NCBI RefSeq assembly: GCF_001687105.1
Contig: NZ_CP014595.1
Span: 992,001-1,056,000 of the forward strand
DNA length: 64,000 nucleotides
Reading direction: 5' to 3'
From: Salipiger sp. CCB-MM3
GTDB lineage: Bacteria; Pseudomonadota; Alphaproteobacteria; Rhodobacterales; Rhodobacteraceae
Shown here: piece after piece, positions 1 to 8,628 of the stretch
Numbering within the stretch: the first letter of the stretch is position 1
How the letters are laid out: the number at the start of each line of letters is the position of its first letter
Translations under genes and position numbers: made by a program
Notes under the pieces: model-generated
What the model was told of the DNA's origin: nothing
The model's database searches: none
The model's input: the letters and a program-made list of their open reading frames with translations, nothing else

Positions 1-685
1 CGATAAACCCCTCGTGGCCGTCGATGATCACCGTTTTGCGGTGGTTGCGGAAGTTGATCTGAAAGCGCGAGGTGGGCCCCGGCGCATTCTTTGGATCGAC
101 CACCTGCACCCCCGCTTCGCGCAGCCGCGTCAGATAGCCGCCGGGCAGACCGTAGCTGCCGACACCGTCGAAGATCAGCCGCACCGAAACACCACGCTGC
201 GCGGCGGCGATCATGTGGTCGGCCAGCTCATCCCCCAGATCATCGTCGGCAATCGTGTAGAATTGCACCAAAAGGTAGTTATGCGCCCGGTCCATGGCGG
301 CAAAGACAGCGTCGAAGGTCTCGGCGCCATCGACCAGCAGATCTGCCGAGTTGCCCCCGACCACGGGCATCGCCGCCAGCTTCTCGAAAGAATGGTAGCG
401 GGCCGGATCGCTGTTGTCGGGCGGATAATGCGCACAGAAGGCATCGAGCTCGCGGCGCACCCTGCGGCTGCTGCGACGGGTGATGCGGTAGCCGCGGAGT
501 TTGTGCTGGCCGAAAAAGAGATAGGACGGCAGGGCGAACCACGGTGCCGCCAGCAGGAAGACGGTCCAAGCCGCTGCGCCCTGCGGCGTGCGCGCCGTCG
601 AGACCGCGCGCCAGACGGCGTAGGCCACCGCCAGCGGCAGGAGCACCGCCAGAAAGACGGCAAAAATCGTGGTGTTGGAGCCCAT
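1..685 (-). CDS. cls: Cardiolipin synthase (phospholipase D family), C-terminus cut by window edge
   Basis: Partial gene. Reading the minus strand from an ATG at 685 gives a protein starting MGSNTTIFAVFLAV, with two N-terminal hydrophobic segments typical of membrane-bound cardiolipin synthases, then a first PLD domain containing NFRNHRKTVIIDGHEGF just before the window ends. That is the HxK(x)4D active-site motif of the phospholipase D superfamily. The enzyme joins two phosphatidylglycerols (or PG and PE) to make cardiolipin in the inner membrane. Only the first about 228 residues are present; the second HKD motif lies outside. A 7-bp hairpin at 691-715 lies just upstream of the start. The family call is firm, the exact cls subtype is not. 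Confidence 0.85.
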   Translation of the reverse strand, partial: MGSNTTIFAVFLAVLLPLAVAYAVWRAVSTARTPQGAAAWTVFLLAAPWFALPSYLFFGQHKLRGYRITRRSSRRVRRELDAFCAHYPPDNSDPARYHSFEKLAAMPVVGGNSADLLVDGAETFDAVFAAMDRAHNYLLVQFYTIADDDLGDELADHMIAAAQRGVSVRLIFDGVGSYGLPGGYLTRLREAGVQVVDPKNAPGPTSRFQINFRNHRKTVIIDGHEGFI

Positions 686-822
686 GCGCGCTCTCCGCTG
701 TTGCGCGCCGGAGAGTGTCTACCGGCCCGCCTCAACCAGAGCGCATCGCGAATTGTTCCGCAAGTGCCCGGCCTTGCAGCAGCCGGCCACGGAAATTTAT
801 CGCTTGGGTCTCAGGGATCGCC

Positions 823-1611
823 TCAGAGGTCGAAGGTGGCGAAGACCGGCGCGTGATCCGACGGTTTCTCCCAGCCGCGCGCGGTGCGCAGCACCCGCGA
901 GCCGTGTCCGGCGCTCGCGATATCCGGCGTTGCCCAGACGTGATCGAGCCGCCGTCCCTTGTCCGCCGCATCCCAGTCGCGGGCGCGGTAGGACCACCAC
1001 GAATAGAGCAGCCCCTCGGGGATGTCCTGCCGAGTGATGTCGACCCATTTGCCCGCGTCTTGCACCTGCGCCAGTTGCTCGACCTCGATGGGCGTGTGCG
1101 AGACCACCTTGAGCAGCTTTTTGTGGCTCCAGACGTCATCCTCACGCGGAGCGATGTTGAGATCGCCCACAAGGATGGACTTTTGCGGTGCCTCGGCGTG
1201 GAACCAGTCGCGCATCTCGGTGAGGTAGTCGAGCTTTTGCCCGAACTTCACGTTCACCTCGCGGTTGGGCTCGTCGCCGCCTGCGGGCACATAGAAGTTC
1301 TGGATGGTCACGCCGTTCTCGAGCGTCGCCGAGACATGGCGGGCATGGCCAAGCGCGGCGAAATCGCGGTCGCCGGCATCGACGATCGGCAGCTTCGACA
1401 GGATCGCTACGCCGTTGTAGCCCTTCTGCCCGCGCGCCACGATGTGGTGATAGCCAAGCGCCGCGAATTGCTCGAGCGGGATCTTCTCCACCGGGCTCTT
1501 GGTCTCCTGCAGGCACAGCACGTCCGGCCCTTCCTCGGCCAGCAGCTTGAGGACGATGGGCTCGCGCAGGCGGACCGAGTTGATGTTCCAGGTGGCAAGG
1601 GTGAAGGACAT
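823..1611 (-). CDS. xthA: Exodeoxyribonuclease III
   Basis: 262 residues, the usual length for ExoIII. The N-terminus MSFTLATWNINSVRLR carries the conserved WNINS metal-site motif, followed by LCLQETK (catalytic Glu), GYNGVAILSK, the VGDLNIAP motif and the C-terminal SDHAPV motif with the catalytic Asp-His. It is a Mg-dependent AP endonuclease and 3'-5' exonuclease of base excision repair. The start is the ATG at 1611, because homologues start at this MSF-type N-terminus; the same frame stays open a long way upstream but has no matching protein content. It lies downstream of, and in the same direction as, the EamA transporter. Confidence 0.95.
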   Translation of the reverse strand: MSFTLATWNINSVRLREPIVLKLLAEEGPDVLCLQETKSPVEKIPLEQFAALGYHHIVARGQKGYNGVAILSKLPIVDAGDRDFAALGHARHVSATLENGVTIQNFYVPAGGDEPNREVNVKFGQKLDYLTEMRDWFHAEAPQKSILVGDLNIAPREDDVWSHKKLLKVVSHTPIEVEQLAQVQDAGKWVDITRQDIPEGLLYSWWSYRARDWDAADKGRRLDHVWATPDIASAGHGSRVLRTARGWEKPSDHAPVFATFDL

Positions 1612-1703
1612 GAGGCGGGCTCCTTTTCTCGCGCGGAAAATGTCAGCCTGCCGGCACGGGCGCAACCCGGATCCCGGCGTTATGGCCCGCCCGGAGCATC
1701 CCT

Positions 1704-2603
1704 TTAGAGCACAAGCGCGAGGATCAGCACCGACAGGCACAAAAACCCGATGCCGGTGAGTTCGCGCCGCGTGATGCGCTCCTTGAAGAACAGCGCCGAG
1801 GCCATGAGCGAGAACACCAGTTCGACCTGCCCCAATGCCTGAACATAGGCGGCGGTCTGCAGGGTGAAGGCGGTGAACCACGACAGGCTTCCGGCCATGG
1901 AGGTGAGGCCGAGCCAGAGCGCTGTGCGCCGTGCCGCCCAGACGGCGGTGATCTGCCCCGGCTCGAAGACCCGCAGCCAGAGCGCCATGCCGATGGCCTG
2001 AGACACCACGACGCAGACCAGCGTGACACCGGCGCGCAGGACCGGCGCGGCCGAGGCGATCTCCAGCGAAGCGCCGCGATAGCCCACGCCCGACACCGCA
2101 AAGAACATCCCCGAGGCCAGCCCCAAGGCCACCGCCCGGCTGCCCATACGGCGCAGCAGCCCGCCCGGTCCCGGCGTGTCCGACAGCAGCAGCACCCCGA
2201 CGAGGCCGATCAGGATCGCACCCCAACCGGCAGCCGAGATATGCTCTCCCAGCACCAAAAGGCCGAGCAGCGCGGTCTGGATCACCTCGGTCTTCTTGAA
2301 GGTGATGCCCACGGCGAAGTTGCGCTGCCGGAACAGCGCCACGACACAGACCGTGGCGAGGATCTGCCCCAGCGCGCCGAAAAGCGCATAGGCCCAGAAC
2401 AGCGGGCTCAGATCCGGCCAGCCCTGCCCGGTTCCGATGAGGTACCCGCCGACCACCAGCACCGCCGCCGGCGCGGCATAGGCGAAGCGCGCAAAGGTCG
2501 AACTGGTGGCGGTGAGCGCGCCGCCGCTCAGCACCTTGTGCAGCATGAAGCGCAGGGTCTGAAAGAAGGCCGCGCTGAGGGTGACGATGATCCATAAATC
2601 CAT
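1704..2603 (-). CDS. EamA/DMT-family transporter
   Basis: A very hydrophobic protein of about 299 residues with roughly ten predicted membrane helices arranged as two EamA-like halves, typical of drug/metabolite transporters of the inner membrane. Recognisable pieces are the N-terminal MDLWIIVTLSAAFFQTLRF and the C-terminal block EALGQVELVFS-like segment followed by FFKERITRRELTGIGF, the usual end of the second repeat. Substrate cannot be read from the sequence. I chose the ATG at 2603 because the protein then begins directly with a helix; an ATG 12 codons upstream (2639) is in frame, and neither has a clear ribosome binding site. Confidence 0.8.
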   Translation of the reverse strand: MDLWIIVTLSAAFFQTLRFMLHKVLSGGALTATSSTFARFAYAAPAAVLVVGGYLIGTGQGWPDLSPLFWAYALFGALGQILATVCVVALFRQRNFAVGITFKKTEVIQTALLGLLVLGEHISAAGWGAILIGLVGVLLLSDTPGPGGLLRRMGSRAVALGLASGMFFAVSGVGYRGASLEIASAAPVLRAGVTLVCVVVSQAIGMALWLRVFEPGQITAVWAARRTALWLGLTSMAGSLSWFTAFTLQTAAYVQALGQVELVFSLMASALFFKERITRRELTGIGFLCLSVLILALVL

Positions 2604-2660
2604 GGCGTTGCCATGGCATGCGGCGAGAGGATTGACCATAGGTCAGCGCCGGAACGCGAA

Positions 2661-2688
2661 ACGGGCCGGAGGTTTCCCACCGGCCCGT
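2661..2688 (-). terminator. Hairpin downstream of metK
   Basis: A 9-bp GC-rich stem (acgggccgg / ccggcccgt) with a 10-nt loop, followed on the minus strand by TTTCGCG. It lies between the metK stop and the transporter gene and can serve as a modest intrinsic terminator of metK. The T-run is short. Confidence 0.5.
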
Positions 2689-2700
2689 CGTGTGACAGCC

Positions 2701-2744
2701 AAATTCGACGTGTCGAATTTGCAAATCTCTTCGAAGAGATTTGC
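2701..2744. repeat. Two adjacent perfect palindromes after metK
   Basis: Positions 2701-2720 form a 9-bp inverted repeat with a 2-nt centre (aaattcgac / gtcgaattt). Positions 2721-2744 form a 10-bp inverted repeat around TCGA (gcaaatctct / agagatttgc). They abut without spacing and lie 6 bases after the metK stop. Their AT-rich arms contrast with the GC-rich surroundings. They may take part in mRNA 3'-end formation or be a small repeat element. Confidence 0.6.
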
Positions 2745-2750
2745 CCGGCC

Positions 2751-3932
2751 TCAGACCTCGCTTTTCAGCGCCTCTGCCAGATCGGTGCGCTCCCACGAGA
2801 AGCCGCCGTCGACGTCGGGCTCGCGGCCAAAGTGGCCATAAGCGGCGGTGCGCTCGTAGATCGGCTTGTTGAGGTCGAGATGGGTCCGGATGCCGCGCGG
2901 CGTCAGGTCCATGACCTTGGGGATCGCCCGTTCGATCGCCTCGGCAGCCAGATCGCCCGTGCCATGGGTGTCGACGTAGATCGACAGCGGCTTGGCCACG
3001 CCGATGGCATAGGACAGCTGCACCGTGCAGCGGTCGGCGAGCCCGGCGGCCACGACGTTCTTGGCCAGATAGCGTGCCGCGTAAGCTGCAGACCGGTCGA
3101 CCTTGCTGGGGTCCTTGCCCGAGAAGGCACCGCCGCCATGCGGGGCGGCCCCACCATAGGTGTCGACGATGATCTTGCGGCCCGTCAGACCCGCATCCCC
3201 GTCCGGCCCGCCGATGACGAATTTGCCGGTGGGGTTCACCCACCATTCGGTCTCGGGCGAGATCCAGCCTTCGGGCAAGGTCTTGCGGATGTAGGGCTCG
3301 ACGATGGCGCGGATGTCGTCCGAGCTTTGCCCCTCGTCGGTGTGCTGGGTCGAGAGCACGATCTGCGTCACGCCCACCGGCTTGCCATCCCTGTAGCGCA
3401 CGGTGACTTGGCTTTTGGCGTCCGGTCCGAGCATCGGCTCGGCGCCGGTTTTGCGCGCCTCAGCCAGCCGCTTGAGGATGGCATGCGAGTAGAGGATCGG
3501 CGCCGGCATCAGTTCCGGCGTTTCGTTCGTGGCGTAACCGAACATGATGCCCTGATCGCCCGCGCCCTCGTCACGGTTGCCGCCGCCGGTCACACCTTGT
3601 GCGATATGCGCCGACTGCTCGTGCAGCAGGTTGGTGATCTTGACGGTCTCGTGGTGGAACTTGTCCTGCTCGTATCCGATATCTTTGATGCAGGCCCGCA
3701 CGATGTCGGGAATATGCGCCATGTAATCATGCAGCTTTTCCTGATCGGTCAGACCGATCTCGCCGCCGATCACCACGCGGTTGGTGGTGGCGAAGGTTTC
3801 GCAGGCGACGCGCGCCAGCGGGTCCTCTGCCAGCAGCGCGTCGAGCACCGCATCGGAAATCCGGTCGCACACCTTGTCGGGATGCCCTTCGGAGACCGAT
3901 TCCGAAGTGAAGATATAGTTCTGTCGGGACAT
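2751..3932 (-). CDS. metK: S-adenosylmethionine synthetase
   Basis: 393 residues, normal for MetK. The protein has the N-terminal methionine/ATP-binding motif [19 protein letters not shown], the signature [12 protein letters not shown] near residue 120, and the glycine-rich signature [19 protein letters not shown] near residue 260. It makes S-adenosylmethionine from methionine and ATP in the cytoplasm, supplying all methylation reactions, including those of MiaB-type radical-SAM enzymes encoded nearby. The ATG at 3932 follows a GGAG Shine-Dalgarno sequence that is part of a SAM/SAH-type riboswitch, so translation is probably shut down when SAM is plentiful. It lies downstream of lnt in the same direction, with about 90 bases between them. 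Confidence 0.97.
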   Translation of the reverse strand: MSRQNYIFTSESVSEGHPDKVCDRISDAVLDALLAEDPLARVACETFATTNRVVIGGEIGLTDQEKLHDYMAHIPDIVRACIKDIGYEQDKFHHETVKITNLLHEQSAHIAQGVTGGGNRDEGAGDQGIMFGYATNETPELMPAPILYSHAILKRLAEARKTGAEPMLGPDAKSQVTVRYRDGKPVGVTQIVLSTQHTDEGQSSDDIRAIVEPYIRKTLPEGWISPETEWWVNPTGKFVIGGPDGDAGLTGRKIIVDTYGGAAPHGGGAFSGKDPSKVDRSAAYAARYLAKNVVAAGLADRCTVQLSYAIGVAKPLSIYVDTHGTGDLAAEAIERAIPKVMDLTPRGIRTHLDLNKPIYERTAAYGHFGREPDVDGGFSWERTDLAEALKSEV

Positions 3933-3935
3933 AAG

Positions 3936-3980
3936 CGCTCCATTAGGTACCAGCTGTCACGCCAGGAAGCCGTTGTGACA
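3936..3980 (-). promoter_or_regulatory. SAM/SAH riboswitch controlling metK
   Basis: On the minus strand the leader reads GTCACAACGGCTTCCTGGCG, then TGAC, a short linker, and AATGGAGCG just before the metK ATG. The GTCA/TGAC arms form the short P1 helix around the conserved AACGGCUUCCUGGCG core, and the downstream GGAGC is the pseudoknot strand that also contains the Shine-Dalgarno sequence (GGAG at 3938-3941, 5 nt from the ATG). This matches, from memory, the SAM/SAH riboswitch class found upstream of metK in Rhodobacterales. Binding of S-adenosylmethionine would mask the ribosome binding site. Confidence 0.9.
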
Positions 3981-4001
3981 GGGATATGAATATCTCTCGC
4001 T

Positions 4002-4022
4002 ACGCCGCTGAGATAGCGGCGT
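4002..4022 (-). terminator. Hairpin at the lnt stop codon
   Basis: An 8-bp perfect stem (acgccgct / agcggcgt) with a 5-nt loop begins at the lnt stop. There is no T-run after it on the minus strand, so it is more likely a mRNA 3'-end or processing structure between lnt and metK than a strong intrinsic terminator. Confidence 0.4.
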
Positions 4023-5587
4023 CAATCCAAATTGCGGCGGCGCGGCCAGAAGGCCCACAGCATAAGCAGCGCCAGAAAGCCCAGAAGCGGCAGGTCTCCG
4101 GTGCGGCTGTAGAGCGTGGCGCGTAGCGGCGGCGGCAGACGGGCGTCAAGGAAACCTGCCTCATTAAGCGGCAGTTCCTCCAGCACCCGCCCTGCCCCGT
4201 CGATCACCGCCGAGACGCCGGTGTTGGCCGCGCGCACCATCGGCAGCCCCTGCTCGATCGTGCGGATGCGCGCCTGCGCGAGATGCTGGTACGGTCCCGA
4301 GAAGCTGCCAAACCACGCGTCATTGGTGATCTGTAGCAGCAGATCGGGTCGCGCAGCGGCGCGCAGGTCCTGCGGGAAAACCGCCTCATAGCAGATCAGC
4401 GGCAGCGCGTGGCCCATGGCCCCGCCAAGATCGAGCAATTCAGGCCCCGGCCCAGCAGCGTAGCCACCCTCGGCACGGGCGGCGAGGCCGCTGATGTTGA
4501 TGCGCCGGAACAGCCACTTGAAGGGCATATACTCGCCGAAGGGCACGAGGTGGTGCTTGTCGTAGACCGCCTCGACCTTTGGCCCCTGAGAGATCAGCGC
4601 CAGCGAGTTATAGTAGTCGAGCCCCTCGCTGCGCTGGATGCCCAGAACCACCTGCGCGGGCAGCGCCGCATCGATGATGACCCGCAGCGCGTCCTCGGCG
4701 TTTTCCAGCAGCGTCGGCACGGCGGTCTCGGGCCAGACGATCAGATCGGGGCGCGGCAGGCCCTGTTTCGCCGGAGCGGCGGTGTAATCGACCTGCCGCT
4801 CGAAGAAGAGCGGGATGTAATCGCGGTTCCATTTCTGGGTCTGCGCGGCGTTGGGTTGGACGAGCCGGACCACGGGCCGATCCGCCAGATCCTGCAGCGG
4901 CGGCAGCAGTTGCGCGCCCCCGACCAGCAAAGCCGCCAGCACGGCCGCAGCGGCGCCTGCAGACGGAACCGCTCCGCGCAGCCCGTGCGCGGCCAAAGCC
5001 GCCAGTGCGAGCGTCACGAGGGTGAGCCCGTAAGAGCCGATCACAGAGACCCATTGAATGGCCGAGGTCGGCTCCCAGAGGTAGCCCACCATCGCCCACG
5101 GAAAGCCGGTGAACACAAAGCCGCGCAGCAGCTCCGCCAGCGTCCATGTCACCACCAACGCAAAGAGCGGGCGGCGCGGCGCCTGCGCAGCGCCCCAGAA
5201 GGCCACGCCCCAGAACAGCGCCAGCCCGGCGGCCATCAGCACCAGTGCGAAAGGCGCCATCCATGCGGTGGTCGCCGCATCCACCTGAAAGGGTTCGGTC
5301 AGCCAGTTCAGCGCCAGACCGAAATAGCCGGTCCCCGTCGCCCAGCCCACCGCGAGCGCGGCGCGGGGCGTGCGCTGAAGGGCAAAGAGCGCCATCGACA
5401 GCACCAGACCGGCAAGCGCCAGATACCAAAGGCCCCAAGGCGCCTGCCCCAGAGCCATCAGCCCGCCGCAGAGCAGCGCCGGGATCAGCCGCGCCCGACC
5501 GGTCAGCACGCGCAAACCAAGGGGCGCCGGATCACGCCGCCGCCCCAGTTTACACTCATCGGCTCCGGAAGCCCGCGTGTCAGCCAC
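4022..5587 (-). CDS. lnt: Apolipoprotein N-acyltransferase
   Basis: 521 residues, the usual Lnt length. The first about 210 residues are hydrophobic with several membrane helices; the rest is a nitrilase-like domain facing the periplasm. The catalytic triad is visible: Glu in LIVWPETAVPTLL, Lys in YDKHHLVPFGEYMPF, and Cys in PLICYEAVF. The enzyme adds the third acyl chain to the N-terminal cysteine of lipoproteins, of which this window encodes many. The start is a GTG at 5587 that overlaps the corC stop by 8 bases, so the two are probably translationally coupled. A last membrane helix near the C-terminus is as expected. Confidence 0.95.
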   Translation of the reverse strand: MADTRASGADECKLGRRRDPAPLGLRVLTGRARLIPALLCGGLMALGQAPWGLWYLALAGLVLSMALFALQRTPRAALAVGWATGTGYFGLALNWLTEPFQVDAATTAWMAPFALVLMAAGLALFWGVAFWGAAQAPRRPLFALVVTWTLAELLRGFVFTGFPWAMVGYLWEPTSAIQWVSVIGSYGLTLVTLALAALAAHGLRGAVPSAGAAAAVLAALLVGGAQLLPPLQDLADRPVVRLVQPNAAQTQKWNRDYIPLFFERQVDYTAAPAKQGLPRPDLIVWPETAVPTLLENAEDALRVIIDAALPAQVVLGIQRSEGLDYYNSLALISQGPKVEAVYDKHHLVPFGEYMPFKWLFRRINISGLAARAEGGYAAGPGPELLDLGGAMGHALPLICYEAVFPQDLRAAARPDLLLQITNDAWFGSFSGPYQHLAQARIRTIEQGLPMVRAANTGVSAVIDGAGRVLEELPLNEAGFLDARLPPPLRATLYSRTGDLPLLGFLALLMLWAFWPRRRNLD

Positions 5588-6554
5588 GCCCGGCCCCTGC
5601 TTCGCTGCCGTTCACCTGTTGCGGCGCCTCGGGCTTGACCGGAGGCAGCAGCGCCGGTGCGGGGGTCGCAATCGTGCCCTCGGGCAGCGGCGGACGCACC
5701 CGCAGCCGCTTGATGCGGCGCGGATCGGCGTCGACCACCTCGAAATCGATGCCGTCGGGATGGGGGATCACCTCGCCGCGCGCGGGCACATGCCCGGCCA
5801 GCATGAAGACCAGCCCGCCCAGCGTGTCGATCTCTTCCTCGTCGATCTCTTCGGGATCGGTGAGCGCCAGCCCGGTCTCGGCCTCGAATTCTTCGAGCGG
5901 AGTTTTGGCCAGCGCCAGCCAGCTGCCCGCCTTCTCGCGGAAGAAGTTGCGGCCCTCGGCGGTGTCGTGCTCGTCCTCGATCTCGCCGATCACCTGTTCG
6001 ATCAGATCCTCGATGGTCACAAGCCCGTCGACCCCGCCGTATTCGTCGATCACCAGAGCCATATGGCGACGCTCGGTCTGCATCTTGGTGAGCAGAACCC
6101 CCAAAGGCATCGACGGCGGCACGAAGAGCAGCGGGCGCAGCATCTTCTTCATGTCGAAGTCTTCGCCGTGGCCGTTGAACCCGTGCAGCAGGGCAAAATC
6201 CTTGAGGTGCACCATGCCCACGGGGGTATCGAGCGTGCCGGAATAGACCGGCAGGCGGGTCATGCCGCTGTCGCGGAACACCGCCACAAGCTCGTCCTGG
6301 GTGAGGGTGTCTGGCACGGCGACGATTTCCGCCTTGGGAATCACCACATCCTCCACGCGCATACGGCGGAGGTTCATCATGCCATGCGTCGGCCGCTCAT
6401 GGGCTGCCAAGATATCCTGCTCCGGATCGCCATCTTCATCCATGCCATTGGCACGGTTAGAGAAAATGCGCTTAAAAAAGCCCGGAGGCCGTTCTATCTG
6501 CTCGTTTTCCTGCGCGCTGTGCGCTGCGTTAGACGAGTCGTCGTTATCTCCCAT
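5580..6554 (-). CDS. corC: CBS-domain transporter-associated protein, CorC/HlyC family
   Basis: 324 residues: an acidic N-terminus, two CBS domains (roughly residues 75-205, starting at RMRVEDVVIPKAEIVAVP and including MALVIDEYGGVDGLVTIEDL), and a C-terminal transporter-associated domain with DTLGGLVFMLAGHVPARGE. The VIDEYGG...TIEDLIE signature is diagnostic for the YbeX/CorC family, associated with magnesium/cobalt efflux and, in Escherichia coli, with ribosome maturation together with YbeY. There are no membrane helices. The gene lies 23 bases after ybeY and overlaps lnt, as in the conserved phoH-ybeY-ybeX-lnt order. Confidence 0.93.
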   Translation of the reverse strand: MGDNDDSSNAAHSAQENEQIERPPGFFKRIFSNRANGMDEDGDPEQDILAAHERPTHGMMNLRRMRVEDVVIPKAEIVAVPDTLTQDELVAVFRDSGMTRLPVYSGTLDTPVGMVHLKDFALLHGFNGHGEDFDMKKMLRPLLFVPPSMPLGVLLTKMQTERRHMALVIDEYGGVDGLVTIEDLIEQVIGEIEDEHDTAEGRNFFREKAGSWLALAKTPLEEFEAETGLALTDPEEIDEEEIDTLGGLVFMLAGHVPARGEVIPHPDGIDFEVVDADPRRIKRLRVRPPLPEGTIATPAPALLPPVKPEAPQQVNGSEAGAGRG

Positions 6555-6577
6555 CGGTCCTTGTGATCCTGTTTCTC

Positions 6578-7093
6578 TCAGATGTCAGAGGAATATGGGT
6601 CCGCGATACCCATTTTGCCAAGTATTTCCGTCTCAATATTTTCCATCAGCGTCGCATCGCCGTCGCGCAGGTGATCATAGCCCAGAAGATGCAAGGTTCC
6701 ATGAACGACGAGATGGGTCACATGCTCGGCGAAGGGCTTGCCCGCCGCCTGTGCCTCGCGCGCGCAGGTCTCATAGGCGATGGCCAGATCGCCAAGCTCG
6801 GTGGCAAAGGGCCCCGCTTCGGCCTCGGGCAGATCGGGGCTCGCGCCCTCGACCTCGGCGCCGCGCTCTTCGGAGGGCCACGAAAGCACATTGGTCGGCG
6901 TGGGCTTTTCGCGGAATTCGGCGTTCAACTCGGCGATACGGGCATCGTCGCAGGCCAGAACCGCGATCTCGAACCCATCGGGATCAAGCCCGAGGTGATC
7001 GAGCGCCGCGCGGGCCGCGGTTTCGGCGAGATCCTCGAGGCCCGCCGCCTCCCAGCGGTCGTCTTCAAGGATGGTGTCGGTGAGCTGTGCCAT
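6578..7093 (-). CDS. ybeY: Endoribonuclease YbeY, 16S rRNA 3'-end maturation
   Basis: 171 residues. The zinc-binding motif [11 protein letters not shown] (His131, His135, His141) is the UPF0054/YbeY signature, and [22 protein letters not shown] contains the conserved LN..fR...pTDVLSF-type block. YbeY is a single-strand endoribonuclease needed for 16S rRNA 3'-end processing and ribosome quality control. It sits between phoH and corC as in many proteobacteria. The insert at residues 76-96 (acidic, Glu/Ala/Pro-rich) is longer than in the E. coli protein. Confidence 0.96.
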   Translation of the reverse strand: MAQLTDTILEDDRWEAAGLEDLAETAARAALDHLGLDPDGFEIAVLACDDARIAELNAEFREKPTPTNVLSWPSEERGAEVEGASPDLPEAEAGPFATELGDLAIAYETCAREAQAAGKPFAEHVTHLVVHGTLHLLGYDHLRDGDATLMENIETEILGKMGIADPYSSDI

Positions 7094-7108
7094 GGGTGAC
7101 GCCTCTTG

Positions 7109-7163
7109 AGGGCCGGGGGCGCTGCCCCCGGACCCCCGGGATATTTTTCTCTAGACGAAGAGA
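7109..7163. repeat. Palindromic intergenic element, copy A
   Basis: Between ybeY and phoH. It contains a perfect 7-bp inverted repeat around GCT (cgggggc/gcccccg at 7114-7130), then a CCCCCGGG block, then ATATTTTT and a short purine-rich tail (gacgaagagagg). The same order of parts occurs at 12561-12625 and, in shorter form, at 26553-26590. Elements of this make-up are common between genes in Rhodobacterales; a terminator role is possible. Confidence 0.55.
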
Positions 7164-7172
7164 GGGGACGGT

Positions 7173-8153
7173 TCAGGCCCCGCTTTCCGCGTCCTTGTCG
7201 TAGGCGTCGATGATCTTGGCCACAAGGGGGTGGCGCACCACATCCGCTGCGGTGAAATAATTGAAGCTGATGTCGGGGATGTGGCTCAGCAGACGCTCGG
7301 CATCGCGCAGACCCGACTGCACGCCGCGCGGCAGGTCGACCTGACTGCGGTCGCCGGTGATCACCATGCGGCTGCCCTCGCCAAGACGGGTGAGGAACAT
7401 CTTCATTTGCATGGTGGTGGCGTTCTGCGCCTCGTCGAGCACGACGAAGGCATTGGCCAGCGTGCGGCCGCGCATGAAGGCCAGCGGCGCGATCTCGATG
7501 GTCTTTTCTTCCATCATCTTCGCCAGCTGCTTGCCGGGCAGGAAGTCGTTCAGCGCGTCATAGAGCGGCTGCATATAGGGATCGACCTTGTCCTTCATGT
7601 CGCCGGGCAGATAGCCGAGCTTCTCGCCCGCCTCGACCGCCGGGCGGCTCAGGATGATCTTGTCGACCTGTCCGGTGATGAAGAGGTTCACGCCGACGGC
7701 GACGGCGAGATAGGTCTTGCCGGTGCCCGCCGGGCCGATGCCAAAGCCAAGCTCATGCTCGAAGAGCGCGCGCACATAGGCCTTCTGCGCATCGGTGCGC
7801 GGCTCGATGAGCTTCTTGCGGGTCTTGATCTCGACCTTGCCGCCCGAGAACATCTCGAGCTGGCTTTCCGGCTCGCTCTCCTCGGGGGCGAGACGGAACT
7901 CGCGGTCGATGTCACCGCGGCCGACGCTGCGGCCCTGTTCGAGCCGCTGGTAGAGGGCGTTGAGCACCTCGCGCGCGGCGTCCTGCGCTTCGGCCGGACC
8001 GTGTAGCGCCAGTTGGTTGCCACGGCGAAGAATCTGCACGCCGGTGCGGGTCTCGATGTCGGTGAGGTTTCGGTCGTATTCGCCGCACAGATCGATGAGG
8101 AGGCGATTGTCCGGGAATTCCAGGATGGCTTCGGTCAGAATGCCTGTGTTCAC
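7173..8153 (-). CDS. phoH: PhoH-family ATPase (PhoL type)
   Basis: 326 residues. An N-terminal KH-like stretch is followed by the P-loop GPAGTGKTYLA near residue 140, the Walker B motif FVVLDEAQNAT, and the sensor block RMVITGDRSQVDLP. This is the PhoH/PhoL family of RNA-associated ATPases, which is found next to ybeY and linked to rRNA processing and phosphate starvation. The start is a GTG at 8153, preceded by AGGAG at 6-nt spacing, which decides between candidate starts. The gene lies upstream of ybeY, with 79 bases containing a palindromic element between them. Confidence 0.93.
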   Translation of the reverse strand: MNTGILTEAILEFPDNRLLIDLCGEYDRNLTDIETRTGVQILRRGNQLALHGPAEAQDAAREVLNALYQRLEQGRSVGRGDIDREFRLAPEESEPESQLEMFSGGKVEIKTRKKLIEPRTDAQKAYVRALFEHELGFGIGPAGTGKTYLAVAVGVNLFITGQVDKIILSRPAVEAGEKLGYLPGDMKDKVDPYMQPLYDALNDFLPGKQLAKMMEEKTIEIAPLAFMRGRTLANAFVVLDEAQNATTMQMKMFLTRLGEGSRMVITGDRSQVDLPRGVQSGLRDAERLLSHIPDISFNYFTAADVVRHPLVAKIIDAYDKDAESGA

Positions 8154-8240
8154 GCATGTCTCCTGCGCTTGAGTGCATCTTCATGGTGCCAAGGCGTGGG
8201 GGCTCAGGTCAAGCAGCTTTGGCCCGACACCGGGAGGAAA

Positions 8241-8279
8241 GAAGCAAAACGGCCGCGCGGTGAGCACCGCGCGGCCGTT
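8241..8279 (-). terminator. Strong intrinsic terminator after the small lipoprotein gene
   Basis: A perfect 14-bp stem (8248-8261 with 8266-8279) with a 4-nt loop, followed on the minus strand by TTTTGCTTCTTTC. It should end transcription from the 8304-8615 gene and isolate the phoH operon from the genes upstream. Confidence 0.9.
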
Positions 8280-8303
8280 GGCATTGGTATGTGGGAGCGC
8301 CGC

Positions 8304-8615
8304 TCAGAGCGGGTCTCCGATCACCGAAGTGGCGCCCTGCTTGAAGTCGCCGGTGGCCACGGTCGGTGGGGCGACGCCGGAACAGACCGGCTTGCCGTAT
8401 TTGTCGAGACGGCGGGCCAGATAGCCCTCGACACCGTCGTCGGCGATCCAGTTGTCGCAGCCGTCGGGATCGACCCAGACGCCCCAGCGAATCTGCGAAA
8501 GATCGTTGCGGTCGATCAGGTTGCGGTCGGCGCTCTTGTCCGGGCCGATCGGCACGTCACAGGCGGCGAGCGCAGAAGCGGCGAGGAGCCCAAAGGCGAG
8601 TTTTGCGAAGTTCAT
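8304..8615 (-). CDS. Small lipoprotein sharing a domain with the adjacent OmpA-family protein
   Basis: 103 residues. The signal sequence MNFAKLAFGLLAASALAAC ends in a lipobox (LAAC, Cys19), so it should be a lipoprotein. Its middle reads VDPDGCDNWIADDGVEGY then a short segment and GKPVC, which lines up with SPDGCEIWVMDDGAEGY and GRPVC in the protein encoded immediately upstream. The shared pattern is PDGCxxWxxDDGxEGYxxxRxxxxGxPVC, with two cysteines that could form a disulfide. No function is known to me. It lies 13 bases after the OmpA-like gene, probably cotranscribed, and ends at a strong terminator. Confidence 0.75.
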   Translation of the reverse strand: MNFAKLAFGLLAASALAACDVPIGPDKSADRNLIDRNDLSQIRWGVWVDPDGCDNWIADDGVEGYLARRLDKYGKPVCSGVAPPTVATGDFKQGATSVIGDPL

Positions 8616-8628
8616 TCTGCCAGCCCCC

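Noticed and set aside
823..3246. A long minus-strand frame joining exonuclease III with upstream sequence
   Set aside because: Only the part from 1611 resembles exonuclease III; the upstream part is out-of-frame translation of the transporter and metK genes.
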